A stretch of 53,645 nucleotides of DNA from Deltaproteobacteria bacterium (GTDB taxonomy: Bacteria > Desulfobacterota > Binatia > UBA9968), in assembly GCA_009692615.1 (NCBI GenBank), contig SHYW01000025.1:1-53645 (forward strand). The letters run 5' to 3'. Below the pieces are notes generated by a model. It was given only the letters and a program-made list of their open reading frames with translations, did not search any database and was not told the DNA's origin. A program made the position numbers and the translations under genes. The stretch's first letter is position 1. Each line of letters starts with the position of its first letter. This document shows, in pieces, positions 1-7,923 of the stretch.

Positions 1-147
1 GACGCACACACTTGGCCTATATCGAACCAACTCCAACAAGGTGGGGTTCCGCTATGGCCAGGTTTCTAACTTACGACCTCAACCCAACGCACTACCCTGA
101 CATAATCGCGTTGCTGTTAACATGACATATTGACGTTGCCACGACAG
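1..147. repeat. Left copy of 147-bp inverted terminal repeat (probable IS end)
   Basis: Positions 1-147 are the exact reverse complement of 53498-53644. Read outward, the sequence begins TGTCGTGGCAACG and carries two direct repeats of the form GCAACG, four variable bases, then TATGTCA, spaced 25 nt apart. Repeated subterminal boxes behind a terminal TG/CA dinucleotide are typical of IS21- and IS481-like ends, where they bind transposase. No transposase ORF fits inside, so only the end of such an element would be present. A short open frame ending at 123-125 is too short to call. The IS reading is inference. Confidence 0.75.
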
Positions 148-249
148 TGGAAAATCAAACTAGAAGAAACGGAAAGTCGACGCACCGGCCGCGGGACAGG
201 GAGATTGATGCTTGGGCGGTGAACCGAGCCCAGGCCGGAGCGATTCATC

Positions 250-279
250 TTGACAGCGCCACGCCAACCGCACTAAGGT
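250..279 (+). promoter_or_regulatory. Sigma70-like promoter for amidohydrolase
   Basis: A perfect TTGACA -35 box lies at 250-255 and a weaker TAAGGT -10 box at 274-279, with an 18-nt spacer. The predicted start is about 30 nt upstream of the ATG at 317, leaving room for the AAAGGAG ribosome-binding site at 302-308. Confidence 0.5.
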
Positions 280-316
280 CGTGACATCCTTCAGCGCAGT
301 GAAAGGAGCTAAGCCA

Positions 317-1402
317 ATGGCCCATTCATTTCCGATCATCGACGCCGACGCCCATGTCATCGAAACCGAGCGGACATGGGAATATCTTGCCGAGGCGGAC
401 AAACAGTACCGGCCAAAACTATTTTCCACCCCCGACGATGCCACGCGCCAATATTGGGTGATGGAAGACAAGATCGCCGGCTTCCGCTTTCTCACTCTCT
501 CCGAGCAGGAACTGCGCGACTTCGCTCAGCGCGCCGGGCGCGACTTTGCCACGCCGCAAGCGGCACGGGAACTCGACGACGTCGAGCTCCGGCTCAAACA
601 TATGGACGAGTTGGGCATTGACGTCCAGGTGCTGCACAATACTTTCTGGATCGAGCAGATTACCACCCGGCGACAAGCCGAGGTCGCGGTTTGCCGCAGC
701 TGGAACCGATGGCTCGCCGATATTTCAAAGCAAAGCCATGGAAGATTATTTTACTCCTGCGTCGTGCCGGCCCTCGATATCGACGCAGCCATCGGCGAAA
801 TTAAATTCGCCAAGGAGAATGGCGGCGTGGCCGTCTGCATGCGGCCCCTGGAAGGCGACCGACATCTATCGGATCCGTATTTTTATCCGATCTACCAAGC
901 CGCCAGCGATTTGGATCTCTCCATCGTCGTCCATATCGCCAATGGCAATCCCGAAAACGCCGATCTCTATCGCACGGCGCCGGCCGGCCGCTTCGCCCAG
1001 TTCCGCGTGCCGACGGTAACCGCTTGCTTCGACGTGATCATGAGCGAACTGCATCAGCAGTTTCCTAAACTACGCTGGGGCTTCATCGAAGCCTCGGCCC
1101 AATGGGTCCCCTGGATCGCCCGCGAAACCGCCATCCGCTACCGCGCCCAGGGCCGCAGCTTTCCAACCAACGTTTTCGACGAATATAAAATCTATGTCAC
1201 CTGCCAAACCAACGACGACGTGCCCTACATCGTCACCTGCTGTGGCGAAGATCGGCTGGTGATCGGCACCGACTACGGCCACACCGACCCGTCGAGCGCC
1301 GTGACGGCGATCAACGAATTTCAAAAGATGGAAGGTATCGCACCGGCAGTAAAAGAAAAAATTCTCTCGCACAACGCCAAAGCGTTGTACGCCTTGAGCT
1401 GA
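317..1402 (+). CDS. Amidohydrolase family 2 (TIM-barrel metal-dependent hydrolase)
   Basis: This 361-residue protein belongs to the amidohydrolase-2/ACMSD-like group of metal-dependent hydrolases and decarboxylases. The N-terminal metal motif D9-x-D11-x-H13 replaces the classical HxH. A conserved GTDYGHTD segment near residue 325 supplies the late aspartate. I chose the ATG at 317 over the open frame from 281 because AAAGGAG sits nine bases before it and the paralogue at 22787-23875 aligns from there. By eye, more than half of the positions match that paralogue. The substrate cannot be read from sequence. Aromatic ring-cleavage products or lactones are family possibilities. The gene runs convergently with the next gene, leaving a 16-nt gap. 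Confidence 0.85.
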   Translation: MAHSFPIIDADAHVIETERTWEYLAEADKQYRPKLFSTPDDATRQYWVMEDKIAGFRFLTLSEQELRDFAQRAGRDFATPQAARELDDVELRLKHMDELGIDVQVLHNTFWIEQITTRRQAEVAVCRSWNRWLADISKQSHGRLFYSCVVPALDIDAAIGEIKFAKENGGVAVCMRPLEGDRHLSDPYFYPIYQAASDLDLSIVVHIANGNPENADLYRTAPAGRFAQFRVPTVTACFDVIMSELHQQFPKLRWGFIEASAQWVPWIARETAIRYRAQGRSFPTNVFDEYKIYVTCQTNDDVPYIVTCCGEDRLVIGTDYGHTDPSSAVTAINEFQKMEGIAPAVKEKILSHNAKALYALS

Positions 1403-1418
1403 CGCGAGGAACGAAGAT

Positions 1419-2003
1419 CTACCAGCCAGAAATCGTGATATGCCAAACCAAATCGGCGTTGCCGCCGAGAAACGGATTCCAGTCGATATTCGACCAGCGC
1501 TCAATCAGTTCCAGCTTGACGCCGATGGCGGCGCACTGGGCCGTCAATTGCGCGAACCCTGGCGCCTGACGAATATCGTCTTCGATGATCAGCGCTCGGC
1601 CACTTCGGGGCAGCTGGGGAAAGACTTTCGCCTCCGCCGTGTCGGGCTGGACGATCTCGTAGGTTAAAATCCCTTCGCCTTTTTCCTTGGCTTCCCGCTC
1701 GATGGCTCTCTCCAGCCCGTTGGCGATCTCTTTTAATTGCGTGCTGATCCGGTTGAGGACCACTTGTTTGGCACAGTGCTTTTCGAAACGCTGCGCCGCG
1801 CGAGTTTCCGCGGCGATGCGCTTGACCTTGGAGATGAACCGCGCGCGTCGCGGAAAGCGCGGTAAGCTGTCGATCCAACTCTTCAACAATTGCTGCGTCG
1901 CTCGCAGCGTCGGCTTGCTCGGTGACGAGTAATCCGCTAGCGGTGCGCTTGGCTGCGTTGCCATGTTCCAGTGTAATCTTCGGGGACGCATAAAATTTAC
2001 CAT
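1419..2003 (-). CDS. Hypothetical protein downstream of Flp-type pilin
   Basis: I do not recognise this 194-residue protein. It has a basic, helical N-terminal half with many Arg, Lys and Glu residues, and a C-terminal half that looks like a small globular alpha/beta domain (LIIEDDIRQAPGF, then VKLELIERW). No signal peptide or membrane segment is visible. The frame stays open to 2063, but that would overlap the pilin-like gene ending at 2026. The ATG at 2003 is 23 nt past that stop and is the simplest start, though its ribosome-binding site is weak. It appears to be the last gene of a three-gene minus-strand cluster. Confidence 0.5.
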   Translation of the reverse strand: MVNFMRPRRLHWNMATQPSAPLADYSSPSKPTLRATQQLLKSWIDSLPRFPRRARFISKVKRIAAETRAAQRFEKHCAKQVVLNRISTQLKEIANGLERAIEREAKEKGEGILTYEIVQPDTAEAKVFPQLPRSGRALIIEDDIRQAPGFAQLTAQCAAIGVKLELIERWSNIDWNPFLGGNADLVWHITISGW

Positions 2004-2025
2004 ACAGCTCGTTGCGCTGGGCAAC

Positions 2026-2214
2026 CTACGATGCCGAGTCGCAGGCCTGCGGCGCCGCAACACAATCGCTGACCCGGCTCCACGCCAGCCCCAATTGTTG
2101 GCTCAGGTCGCTGTTTTTAACGCCAACCCAAAACACCATGGAAACCATCATGAGCAGTAGTGTGTACTCGATCAGGGCTTGGCCGTTTTGTCGGCGTTTT
2201 TTATGATGCTCCAC
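2026..2214 (-). CDS. Flp-type (type IVb) prepilin-like small protein
   Basis: This 62-residue protein has a basic leader (KKRRQN) followed by G11 and QALIEYTLLLMMVSMVFW. Glycine before the cleavage point, Glu at +5 and Tyr at +6 followed by a hydrophobic helix is the Flp/TadE prepilin signature. The predicted mature part is 51 residues and contains two cysteines near its C terminus (DCVAAPQAC), which could form a disulfide. The start is GTG at 2214, eight nt after the stop of the preceding small gene. No tad/cpa secretion genes lie in the window, so it is either an orphan pilin or a pseudopilin that relies on machinery elsewhere. Confidence 0.65.
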   Translation of the reverse strand: MEHHKKRRQNGQALIEYTLLLMMVSMVFWVGVKNSDLSQQLGLAWSRVSDCVAAPQACDSAS

Positions 2215-2222
2215 AAGTCACG

Positions 2223-2435
2223 CTACCCTTCGGTTTTGACCAGCATCAACGGTTGCCTGACGCTTATCGAATCGTTGCGGCTGCCAGATTCACGACTGAC
2301 GCTGTTTTTGCGATTGGCGATATAAACGCCTTCGTTGCCGAAACTCCAACGCACCAACCAGGATTCCAACTTGGAGCGGCGTTGATCGGCGAGAGCGTCA
2401 AGAAAGATATGCCAAGGGATGCGTGCGCTATTCAT
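2223..2435 (-). CDS. Hypothetical 70-residue protein
   Basis: This short ORF has a good GGAGG ribosome-binding site eight nt before the ATG at 2435. It ends eight nt before the pilin-like gene, so it is probably the first gene of that small operon. The product is rich in Arg, Ser and Trp, with a predicted helix around IPWHIFLDALADQRRSKLE. I see no known domain, signal peptide or membrane span. Coding is supported mainly by the ribosome-binding site and the tight spacing. Confidence 0.4.
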   Translation of the reverse strand: MNSARIPWHIFLDALADQRRSKLESWLVRWSFGNEGVYIANRKNSVSRESGSRNDSISVRQPLMLVKTEG

Positions 2436-2639
2436 GTTTGTGTCCTCCACCCATATGATGGCAAGCACTATGCCAGCGTATTTTTGACCGAATCGGGGAC
2501 AAAAGCTCCGCAATCCGTGCAGAGATTCGGTGCAGCGCATAGACTAAACGCCTGGCGCGAGTCAGCGGAATATCAGAACAGGCAGAGCCGCCCGCGAAAG
2601 AATTGAAGCTGGTTTTGAGCTTTGCGGCAGCGCGAGGGA

Positions 2640-3686
2640 CTAAAAACCTTGGCCGAGGACCGCACTGATGGCGTACATCGCCTGCTCAATATCGGCGCTA
2701 GCGATATCGAGATGGGTGACCATGCGCACGCGGTGGCTATCCACCGCTCCACCGAGGACATGACGCTCGGCCAACCCACCCACGAACGCCGCCGCGCTGA
2801 GACTGGTCTCACCGACATCGTAGAGCACGATGTTACTCTGCACGTTTTCAGGTTGAATGCGGATACGTGGAATCTGCGCCAAGCCTTGGGCCAACCGCTT
2901 GGCATTGTCGTGATCGATGTGCAGCCGCTTCGGCCCTTCTTCCAGAGCCACCAGCGCGGCCGCGGCGAGCACACCGGCTTGACGCATGCCGCCGCCGAGC
3001 ATTTTGCGAATCACCCGGCAGCGCTCGATCAACTCTTTCGATCCGACGATCATCGAGCCCACTGGTGCGCCCAGTCCTTTGCTAAAGCAGAATTGAATCG
3101 AGTCGAATTTAGCCGTCATCCGGGCCACGTTTTCGCCGAGATGCACCGCCGCGTTGAACACCCGCGCGCCGTCGAGATGAACTTTCAAACCGACGTCATG
3201 AGCTTTGTCGCAGATCGTCTGGACCAATGCCGTTGGGTAGACGGTGCCTCCCGCCATGTTGTGGGTATTCTCTAGCGCGACCAAGGCGGTTTGGGGCCGG
3301 GTGTAATGTCTCTCGCGGATCGCCGGCACGATCTGTTCCCAACTCATGATCCCGTCGCTTGTCGGAATTACGCGTGGCAAAACTCCCGCAAGCGCAGCCA
3401 TGGAAGCCATCTCGTAATTGTAAATGTGGCCCGCCGCCTCGCAAATCACTTCCTGGCCGCGCTCGGTCTGCGCCATGATGCAGGCGAGATTACCCATGGA
3501 GCCGGACGGCACGAACAGTCCGGCTTCGCGACCGAACAATTCAGCCGAGCGCGACTGCAACCGATTGACCGTCGGATCTTCCATGTAAACATCGTCGCCA
3601 ACTTCCGCCTCCGCCATGGCTCGACGCATGGCCGCGGAGGGTTTGGTCACCGTATCGCTACGCAGATCGATAATTTTGTCAGCCAT
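2640..3686 (-). CDS. ltaE: Low-specificity L-threonine aldolase
   Basis: This 348-residue PLP enzyme splits L-threonine and L-allo-threonine to glycine and acetaldehyde. It opens with IDLRSDTVTKP, the hallmark of the family. The PLP-stacking histidine H87 lies in AAGHIYNYE, D172 in LDGARVFNA, and the Schiff-base lysine K203 in FSKGLGAPVGS. The length is normal for the family and the gene looks intact. It stands alone on the minus strand. Its 5' leader contains a short tandem repeat (3692-3718) instead of a clear Shine-Dalgarno sequence. Confidence 0.93.
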   Translation of the reverse strand: MADKIIDLRSDTVTKPSAAMRRAMAEAEVGDDVYMEDPTVNRLQSRSAELFGREAGLFVPSGSMGNLACIMAQTERGQEVICEAAGHIYNYEMASMAALAGVLPRVIPTSDGIMSWEQIVPAIRERHYTRPQTALVALENTHNMAGGTVYPTALVQTICDKAHDVGLKVHLDGARVFNAAVHLGENVARMTAKFDSIQFCFSKGLGAPVGSMIVGSKELIERCRVIRKMLGGGMRQAGVLAAAALVALEEGPKRLHIDHDNAKRLAQGLAQIPRIRIQPENVQSNIVLYDVGETSLSAAAFVGGLAERHVLGGAVDSHRVRMVTHLDIASADIEQAMYAISAVLGQGF

Positions 3687-3691
3687 TATGA

Positions 3692-3718
3692 ATTCTGCAA
3701 TTTACATTCTGCAATTTA
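3692..3718. repeat. Tandem 13-mer in the ltaE leader
   Basis: ATTCTGCAATTTA occurs at 3692-3704 and again at 3706-3718, separated by one base. It belongs in style to the word-like intergenic repeats seen throughout the window. Confidence 0.7.
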
Positions 3719-3726
3719 ACTTTTTC

Positions 3727-4479
3727 CTATTCTCGTCGCCCTTCAATCTCCTCGATCATCGCCGCCGCCAACTGCGGCCGGACAAACGCATTGTAAATGC
3801 AATCGTTCTGCAGCCACATAATGTCCCCGCGTTGGCGCACGGCTTCGCGCATGTCGCTTTGGAGCTTCTCTTCCATGCAGTGCCGTTTGATCACGTTGGT
3901 GACCATGTCGCCGTGGCCTTCGTCATGATATTCATGGGCGCGAAAAAAATTCAGACTGTCGAGGGGAATCCATTTGTAAAACTTTTCGATCGCTTCGCGC
4001 TCCTCCTTCATCCGTTTCGGCCCGCCCCCTTCGAAAACCAAACCGGTGCCGATCGCCACGGCCCAATGGCTCTGCTGCACCAACGACACATACATCTCCA
4101 GCGCCGCACGAATTCCCGGCAGAGGTTCGTAGTTGATAATGTCGTCACTCGCGATATCCAAGCCGTTGGCGAACTGCACCCACAGTTCGCGATGGCTGGG
4201 ATACTTGCCGCCAAATAAATCCTCGCCCTCTTCTTCGACCATGTTCTCGAGCAGCATGCGGCGCAACTCGGGCACCGGACATTTTTGATAGCGAATGCCG
4301 AAGAAGCGATGGATGTTACGGAACTCATGAAACTGATTGCGCGCCCACCATTGGAGCTGGTCTTTCGTCAGTCGGCCGGATAACAACAGCTGGCGAATCG
4401 GATGAGGCCGCGGATGACGTTGCTGTAGAGTGTTTTGCAAATCTTGAATCAGTTCTTCGGGTCCAAGGAGAGTGGCCAT
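3727..4479 (-). CDS. PqqC/TenA/CADD-like heme-oxygenase-fold protein
   Basis: This all-helical 250-residue protein resembles PqqC and the CADD branch of the heme-oxygenase fold. Candidate metal ligands are the acidic run E82-E84 and the cluster H182, E183, H185, E187, H189 in FRAHEYHDEGHGD. The start at 4479 has a strong GGAGG site; the frame upstream of it is not conserved-looking. No other pqq genes are nearby, so PQQ synthesis is unlikely from context. CADD-type members make p-aminobenzoate by a self-sacrificing oxygenation, which is a plausible alternative. The exact role is unresolved. Confidence 0.7.
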   Translation of the reverse strand: MATLLGPEELIQDLQNTLQQRHPRPHPIRQLLLSGRLTKDQLQWWARNQFHEFRNIHRFFGIRYQKCPVPELRRMLLENMVEEEGEDLFGGKYPSHRELWVQFANGLDIASDDIINYEPLPGIRAALEMYVSLVQQSHWAVAIGTGLVFEGGGPKRMKEEREAIEKFYKWIPLDSLNFFRAHEYHDEGHGDMVTNVIKRHCMEEKLQSDMREAVRQRGDIMWLQNDCIYNAFVRPQLAAAMIEEIEGRRE

Positions 4480-4567
4480 AAAACCTCCGATAGATTGCCG
4501 GCACGGCACCGGCGAATTGTCCGCCATCATAACCAAGATATTCGCCCCATGCCAGCGCATTCTGCGA

Positions 4568-4596
4568 TTGTTTTTTTTCCAGTCCTTGACTACCAT
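4568..4596 (+). promoter_or_regulatory. Possible promoter placing transcription start at the ABC ATPase ATG
   Basis: A weak TTGTTT box at 4568-4573 and TACCAT at 4591-4596 are spaced 17 nt apart. The -10 box ends six nt before the ATG at 4603, implying a leaderless transcript. There is no Shine-Dalgarno sequence before that ATG. The boxes are imperfect, so this is tentative. Confidence 0.3.
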
Positions 4597-4602
4597 CGGC
4601 CC

Positions 4603-5361
4603 ATGACATCGCTCTCGCTGCGCCAGCTATCGAAGAAGTTCGCTAACGTCACCGCCGTCGATCAGGCCACCCTCGATGTCAACGCCGGCGAATTCCTGGT
4701 CATCGTCGGCGAAAGCGGCTGCGGCAAGACCACCACGCTGCGTTTGATCACCGGTCTCGAAACGCCGGACAGCGGGACGATTTTTATCGGCGGCGTGCCG
4801 ATGAATGACGTGCCCGTGGAACGGCGCGGCGTGCAGATGATTTTTCAAAACTTCGCGCTTTGGCCGCACATGAAAGTATTCGACGAGAACCGTTACTCGA
4901 ACCTGACACTTCCGCTTCGGGTGCGCCAATGGTCCAAGGAAAAGATCGTCGAATTTCTCCGTCCGCTAGCCTGGAAAGTCGGCATCGAAGAAGGCTTCTT
5001 CCAGCGTAAGCCAAGCGAGCTTTCCGGCGGGCAACAGCAACGGGTCGCGCTGGGCCGCGCCATGGTCACCTCGCCCAAGATCATGCTGATGGATGAACCG
5101 CTGAGCAACATCGATCCGCCCAACCGTTTGAAGATGCGCCAGGAGATTCTCAGCTTTCATAAAGAGAATAGATTGACCACGCTCTACGTGACCCACAATC
5201 TGGCCGACGGCATGGCGCTGGCCGATCGCATCGCGGTCATGCGCAACGGCCGCTTCGAACAAGCCGACACGCCGGAAAATCTCCTGCGCCAGCCGGCCAA
5301 CGAATATGTCGCTGACTTTTTCAAAGCCGAACAGATGGGCTTTCGGATAGGTGCGACATAA
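4603..5361 (+). CDS. ABC transporter ATP-binding protein (MalK/PotA-like core)
   Basis: This 252-residue nucleotide-binding subunit has all catalytic elements: Walker A GESGCGKT (36-43), Q-loop Q82, signature LSGGQ (140-144), Walker B ending in D164-E165, and switch histidine H198. It resembles polyamine, sugar and iron importers but stops shortly after the core, so it lacks the C-terminal TOBE regulatory domain. The ATG at 4603 is chosen because homology begins at once after it; an upstream in-frame extension is not family-like. No permease gene lies next to it or anywhere in the window. It is followed 14 nt later by the metallo-beta-lactamase-fold gene. Confidence 0.88.
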   Translation: MTSLSLRQLSKKFANVTAVDQATLDVNAGEFLVIVGESGCGKTTTLRLITGLETPDSGTIFIGGVPMNDVPVERRGVQMIFQNFALWPHMKVFDENRYSNLTLPLRVRQWSKEKIVEFLRPLAWKVGIEEGFFQRKPSELSGGQQQRVALGRAMVTSPKIMLMDEPLSNIDPPNRLKMRQEILSFHKENRLTTLYVTHNLADGMALADRIAVMRNGRFEQADTPENLLRQPANEYVADFFKAEQMGFRIGAT

Positions 5362-5375
5362 ACAAGAGGCGAAAC

Positions 5376-6161
5376 ATGGACAAAGCGTTCGCGGCACTAC
5401 TATTGTTCGTAGTTTACTTGCCGACCAGTCTGGCGCATGCCTCATGTCGCGAATTGGACGTCGCCACAAGCTGGACGAAACCCGCCTACGCCGCCGAACC
5501 CGATGTGACGATCGAATTTTTCGGTCACAATTTTTTTCAGATCACTTCGAGCAAAGGCACCAAGATCGTCACCGACCCCGTCGCGCCGGGCTTCTATCCA
5601 ACGCCGACCGTCGCGCCCCACGCCGTCACCGTCGGCCGCGAACATCCCAACCACAACTACGTCGAGTTGGCTCAAGGCAAACCGGTCATCCTGCGCGGCC
5701 TAGCGAATTACGGCGCCGAATGGAACAAGATCAGCACCACCGTGCGCGACATCTTGGTCTACACCGTGCCGGTCTATCAGCAGCAGTTCGGCAACGCCCT
5801 CAAAGGCGCCGCCTTTGTTTTCGACCTCGGCGCGATCTGCGTCGCCCATCTTGGCGACCTGAGCCACAAACTCACCGACGAACAGATCAAAGCCTTCGGC
5901 AAAGTCGACATCGCCATGATCCCCATCGGCGGCACCTTCACCATGCCGCCCGACACCGCGCGCGAAGTCTTGCAGCAGTTGAAACCCAAGATCGCTATCC
6001 CGATGCACTACCGTGAAAGCACGCATCTGTTGGACATGTTCGTCAAAGGCTATCCAAATAAATATCTGAACACGCACAAAGCGACTTTCAGTAAAACGGC
6101 ATTGCCAGTGCCAACCCAAATCGTCGTCTTCACGCCCTGGCAGATGCGGGATTATCGGTGA
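5376..6161 (+). CDS. Exported metallo-beta-lactamase-fold protein (UlaG-like, COG2220)
   Basis: This 261-residue protein has an N-terminal signal sequence (hydrophobic core at residues 5-20, likely cut after AHA), so it is probably periplasmic. The body matches the UlaG-like branch of metallo-beta-lactamase-fold hydrolases: VTIEFFGHNFFQI, IVTDP, HLGDLSH and IPMHY. The usual metal motif HxHxDH reads R-E-H90-P-N-H93, so the first His and the Asp are replaced. Such proteins normally hydrolyse lactones or phosphodiesters. The altered motif makes activity uncertain. It probably shares a transcript with the upstream ABC ATPase. Confidence 0.75.
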   Translation: MDKAFAALLLFVVYLPTSLAHASCRELDVATSWTKPAYAAEPDVTIEFFGHNFFQITSSKGTKIVTDPVAPGFYPTPTVAPHAVTVGREHPNHNYVELAQGKPVILRGLANYGAEWNKISTTVRDILVYTVPVYQQQFGNALKGAAFVFDLGAICVAHLGDLSHKLTDEQIKAFGKVDIAMIPIGGTFTMPPDTAREVLQQLKPKIAIPMHYRESTHLLDMFVKGYPNKYLNTHKATFSKTALPVPTQIVVFTPWQMRDYR

Positions 6162-6247
6162 GTGAATTTATCTCTCGCGATGTCGGCCAAACAACCTGGA
6201 ATGCTGAGGCAGCAACTTCTTAACCGACAGGTTTTGCCGCGCCGTCC

Positions 6248-6275
6248 TTGACAACTGTAGCGCATAGGCTACACT
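6248..6275 (+). promoter_or_regulatory. Toxin-antitoxin promoter with overlapping operator palindrome
   Basis: A perfect TTGACA box lies at 6248-6253 and TACACT at 6270-6275, with a 16-nt spacer. A perfect inverted repeat TGTAGC-6 nt-GCTACA (6256-6273) covers the spacer and most of the -10 box, where an autoregulating antitoxin would bind. The predicted transcript start falls at about 6282, next to the toxin ATG at 6281. Confidence 0.75.
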
Positions 6276-6280
6276 TCAAC

Positions 6281-6568
6281 ATGCGCGTCCTCATGACAGA
6301 GGGTTACAGGATCTGGATCAATTCGCTGAAAGACCGCGTCGGACGGGCGCGCATACAAGTCCGTGTCGATCGGTTGGTCCATGGCAATCCCGGACAACAT
6401 CGAAAGCTAACCGCGGGCGTCTCCGAATTGAAAATTGATGTGGGACCGGGATATCGGATTTACTACACTGAGCGTGGCGGTGAATTGATCATCTTGCTTG
6501 CAGGCGGCGACAAATCGAGCCAACAACAAGATATCAAGCGTGCCATCGCTTTAGCTCGTAACCTTTGA
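6281..6568 (+). CDS. RelE/HigB-like type II toxin (phage Gp49-like)
   Basis: This 95-residue protein belongs to the HigB-like killer family: a YRIWINSLKD opening, a central RIQVRVDRLVHGNPG, then VSELKIDVGPGYRIYYTERGGELIILLAGGDKSSQQQDIKRA. These toxins are ribosome-dependent mRNA endonucleases in related systems. The first ATG past the promoter (6281) is taken as start; a second ATG at 6293 is possible, and neither has a Shine-Dalgarno sequence. The toxin precedes the antitoxin, the usual higBA order. Its stop is eight nt before the antitoxin ATG at 6577. Confidence 0.9.
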   Translation: MRVLMTEGYRIWINSLKDRVGRARIQVRVDRLVHGNPGQHRKLTAGVSELKIDVGPGYRIYYTERGGELIILLAGGDKSSQQQDIKRAIALARNL

Positions 6569-6576
6569 GGATGACG

Positions 6577-6894
6577 ATGCGAAAAAAAACAAAGAGATTC
6601 ATCGCAAAAACCAAAACCGTTCCCTATGACGTAGCCGAACAGCTGCGCACCCCTGAGGAGATGGCCGCATATCTGGATGCCTGGCTTACCGACTTTCCCG
6701 ACGATGTTGCCGGCATTACTCGTGCGCTCGGTGACATTGCGCGCGCCAAAGGCATGTCCCAAGTTGCGCGACAGACGGGACTCAGTCGCGAGAGTTTGTA
6801 CAAAGCGTTGAGCGCAAACGGCAACCCTAGCTTCGCTACTGTCATTAAAGTTGCCACAGTCCTTGGCCTACGCCTACACGCAGAGGCGGCGTAA
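6577..6894 (+). CDS. HigA-like antitoxin with helix-turn-helix domain
   Basis: This 105-residue addiction-module antidote protein has a flexible N terminus (PYDVAEQLRTPEEMAAYLDAWL) that would neutralise the toxin. It ends in an XRE-type helix-turn-helix, MSQVARQTGLSRESLYKALSANGNPSFATVIKVATVLGLRL. The start at 6577 is preferred to 6571 because the TGAGG at the toxin stop is then correctly spaced. It probably represses the 6248-6275 promoter through the palindrome there. Confidence 0.9.
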   Translation: MRKKTKRFIAKTKTVPYDVAEQLRTPEEMAAYLDAWLTDFPDDVAGITRALGDIARAKGMSQVARQTGLSRESLYKALSANGNPSFATVIKVATVLGLRLHAEAA

Positions 6895-6933
6895 CTTTTC
6901 GCATCTCGGTTTGAGCGGCTGGCCGCCTAATCA

Positions 6934-7923
6934 TCAAATCTTAAACCCTTCCACCGTCTCGCGGGCGAAGAGTTCGTCCAAGACAAGCTTCTGCTTGGTC
7001 AGTCCCTGTTCTAACAGATAGCCGTTGAGTGTTTCAAGATTTTTGCGGTTGGGTTCCAACCCGTAAGGCCAATAATCGCTAGTCATCAACGCCGCGGTAT
7101 CTTCGTATTCCGCCGAAGTCCATGGCAACGCCACGCGTAAAATATTGGTGTCGTAAAGATCGCGCATGCAGATATCCTTCGACTGGCAGAACGCTTTATA
7201 AAGCGTCTGCGCTACCCAGGGCTCTTTCTCGTAGATCGATTTCTTAATCACCAGCACATGCATGATCGGAAACAGGCCGGTGGTTTTGAAATAGTCCATC
7301 TCGACTTGGCGATAGTTGGGAAACAAGCGCTTCACTTTCGGCGAGCCCTGGAGAAAACAGGTCGGCATGCGCGGCGACATCATGGCGTCGATCTCGCCGG
7401 TCTCGATCAAGGCGTTGAGCGTGGTGTCCGGGCGGCTTTCCATCGTCACCCCCGCAGGCATTTCAAAGTCCACGCGATCTTTTCGTCCGGGATGTTCTTC
7501 GCCCGCCTGCACCCAATGAATCGCCGATGGCGGCACGCCATATTCATGCTCGAACATACCGCGCAGCCACACCGCCGCGGTCATGGAATATTCCGGCACG
7601 CCCATGCGTTTGCCTTTTAAGTCTTGAATACTTTTAACGCCGCGATCGGTGTTGACGAAGATGCAGCGGTGACGAAAGGTCCGCGAAGGAAACACCGGGA
7701 TCGCGACAAACGGCCGGCGACCGCGCGATGCCGCGGTAAGAAACGCGCCCATCGATAGCTCCGACGCGTCGAACTCTTCGTACTTCATCATGCGCCAGAA
7801 GATCTCTTCCACCGACATGACCATGTAGTTGAGCTCGACGCCTTCCGGCTTGACGATGCCGTCTTTGAGCGGCCGCATTCGGTCGTAGTCTTCGCAGGCG
7901 AGGGTTAAGTGCAGCGGTTTCAT
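6934..7923 (-). CDS. 4,5-dihydroxyphthalate decarboxylase-like / SBP-fold protein
   Basis: This 329-residue protein opens LHLTLACEDYDRMRPLKDGIVKPEGVELNYM and continues with EEIFWRMMKYEEFDASELS, the pattern of proteins annotated as 4,5-dihydroxyphthalate decarboxylase (Pht5-like). They share the periplasmic-binding-protein fold. There is no signal peptide, so it should act in the cytoplasm. It is the last gene of the operon that starts at 14458, and its ATG overlaps the stop of the aldolase-like gene by ATGA, implying coupled translation. Whether it is a true decarboxylase or a cytosolic binding protein cannot be settled here. Confidence 0.75.
   Translation of the reverse strand: MKPLHLTLACEDYDRMRPLKDGIVKPEGVELNYMVMSVEEIFWRMMKYEEFDASELSMGAFLTAASRGRRPFVAIPVFPSRTFRHRCIFVNTDRGVKSIQDLKGKRMGVPEYSMTAAVWLRGMFEHEYGVPPSAIHWVQAGEEHPGRKDRVDFEMPAGVTMESRPDTTLNALIETGEIDAMMSPRMPTCFLQGSPKVKRLFPNYRQVEMDYFKTTGLFPIMHVLVIKKSIYEKEPWVAQTLYKAFCQSKDICMRDLYDTNILRVALPWTSAEYEDTAALMTSDYWPYGLEPNRKNLETLNGYLLEQGLTKQKLVLDELFARETVEGFKI

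Noticed and set aside
53-125. Short ORF inside the left terminal repeat (starts MARFLTYDLN)
   Set aside because: It is only 23 codons and has no ribosome-binding site; the region is better explained as an IS end.
281-316. Upstream extension of the first amidohydrolase
   Set aside because: The ribosome-binding site AAAGGAG and alignment with the paralogue both point to the ATG at 317.
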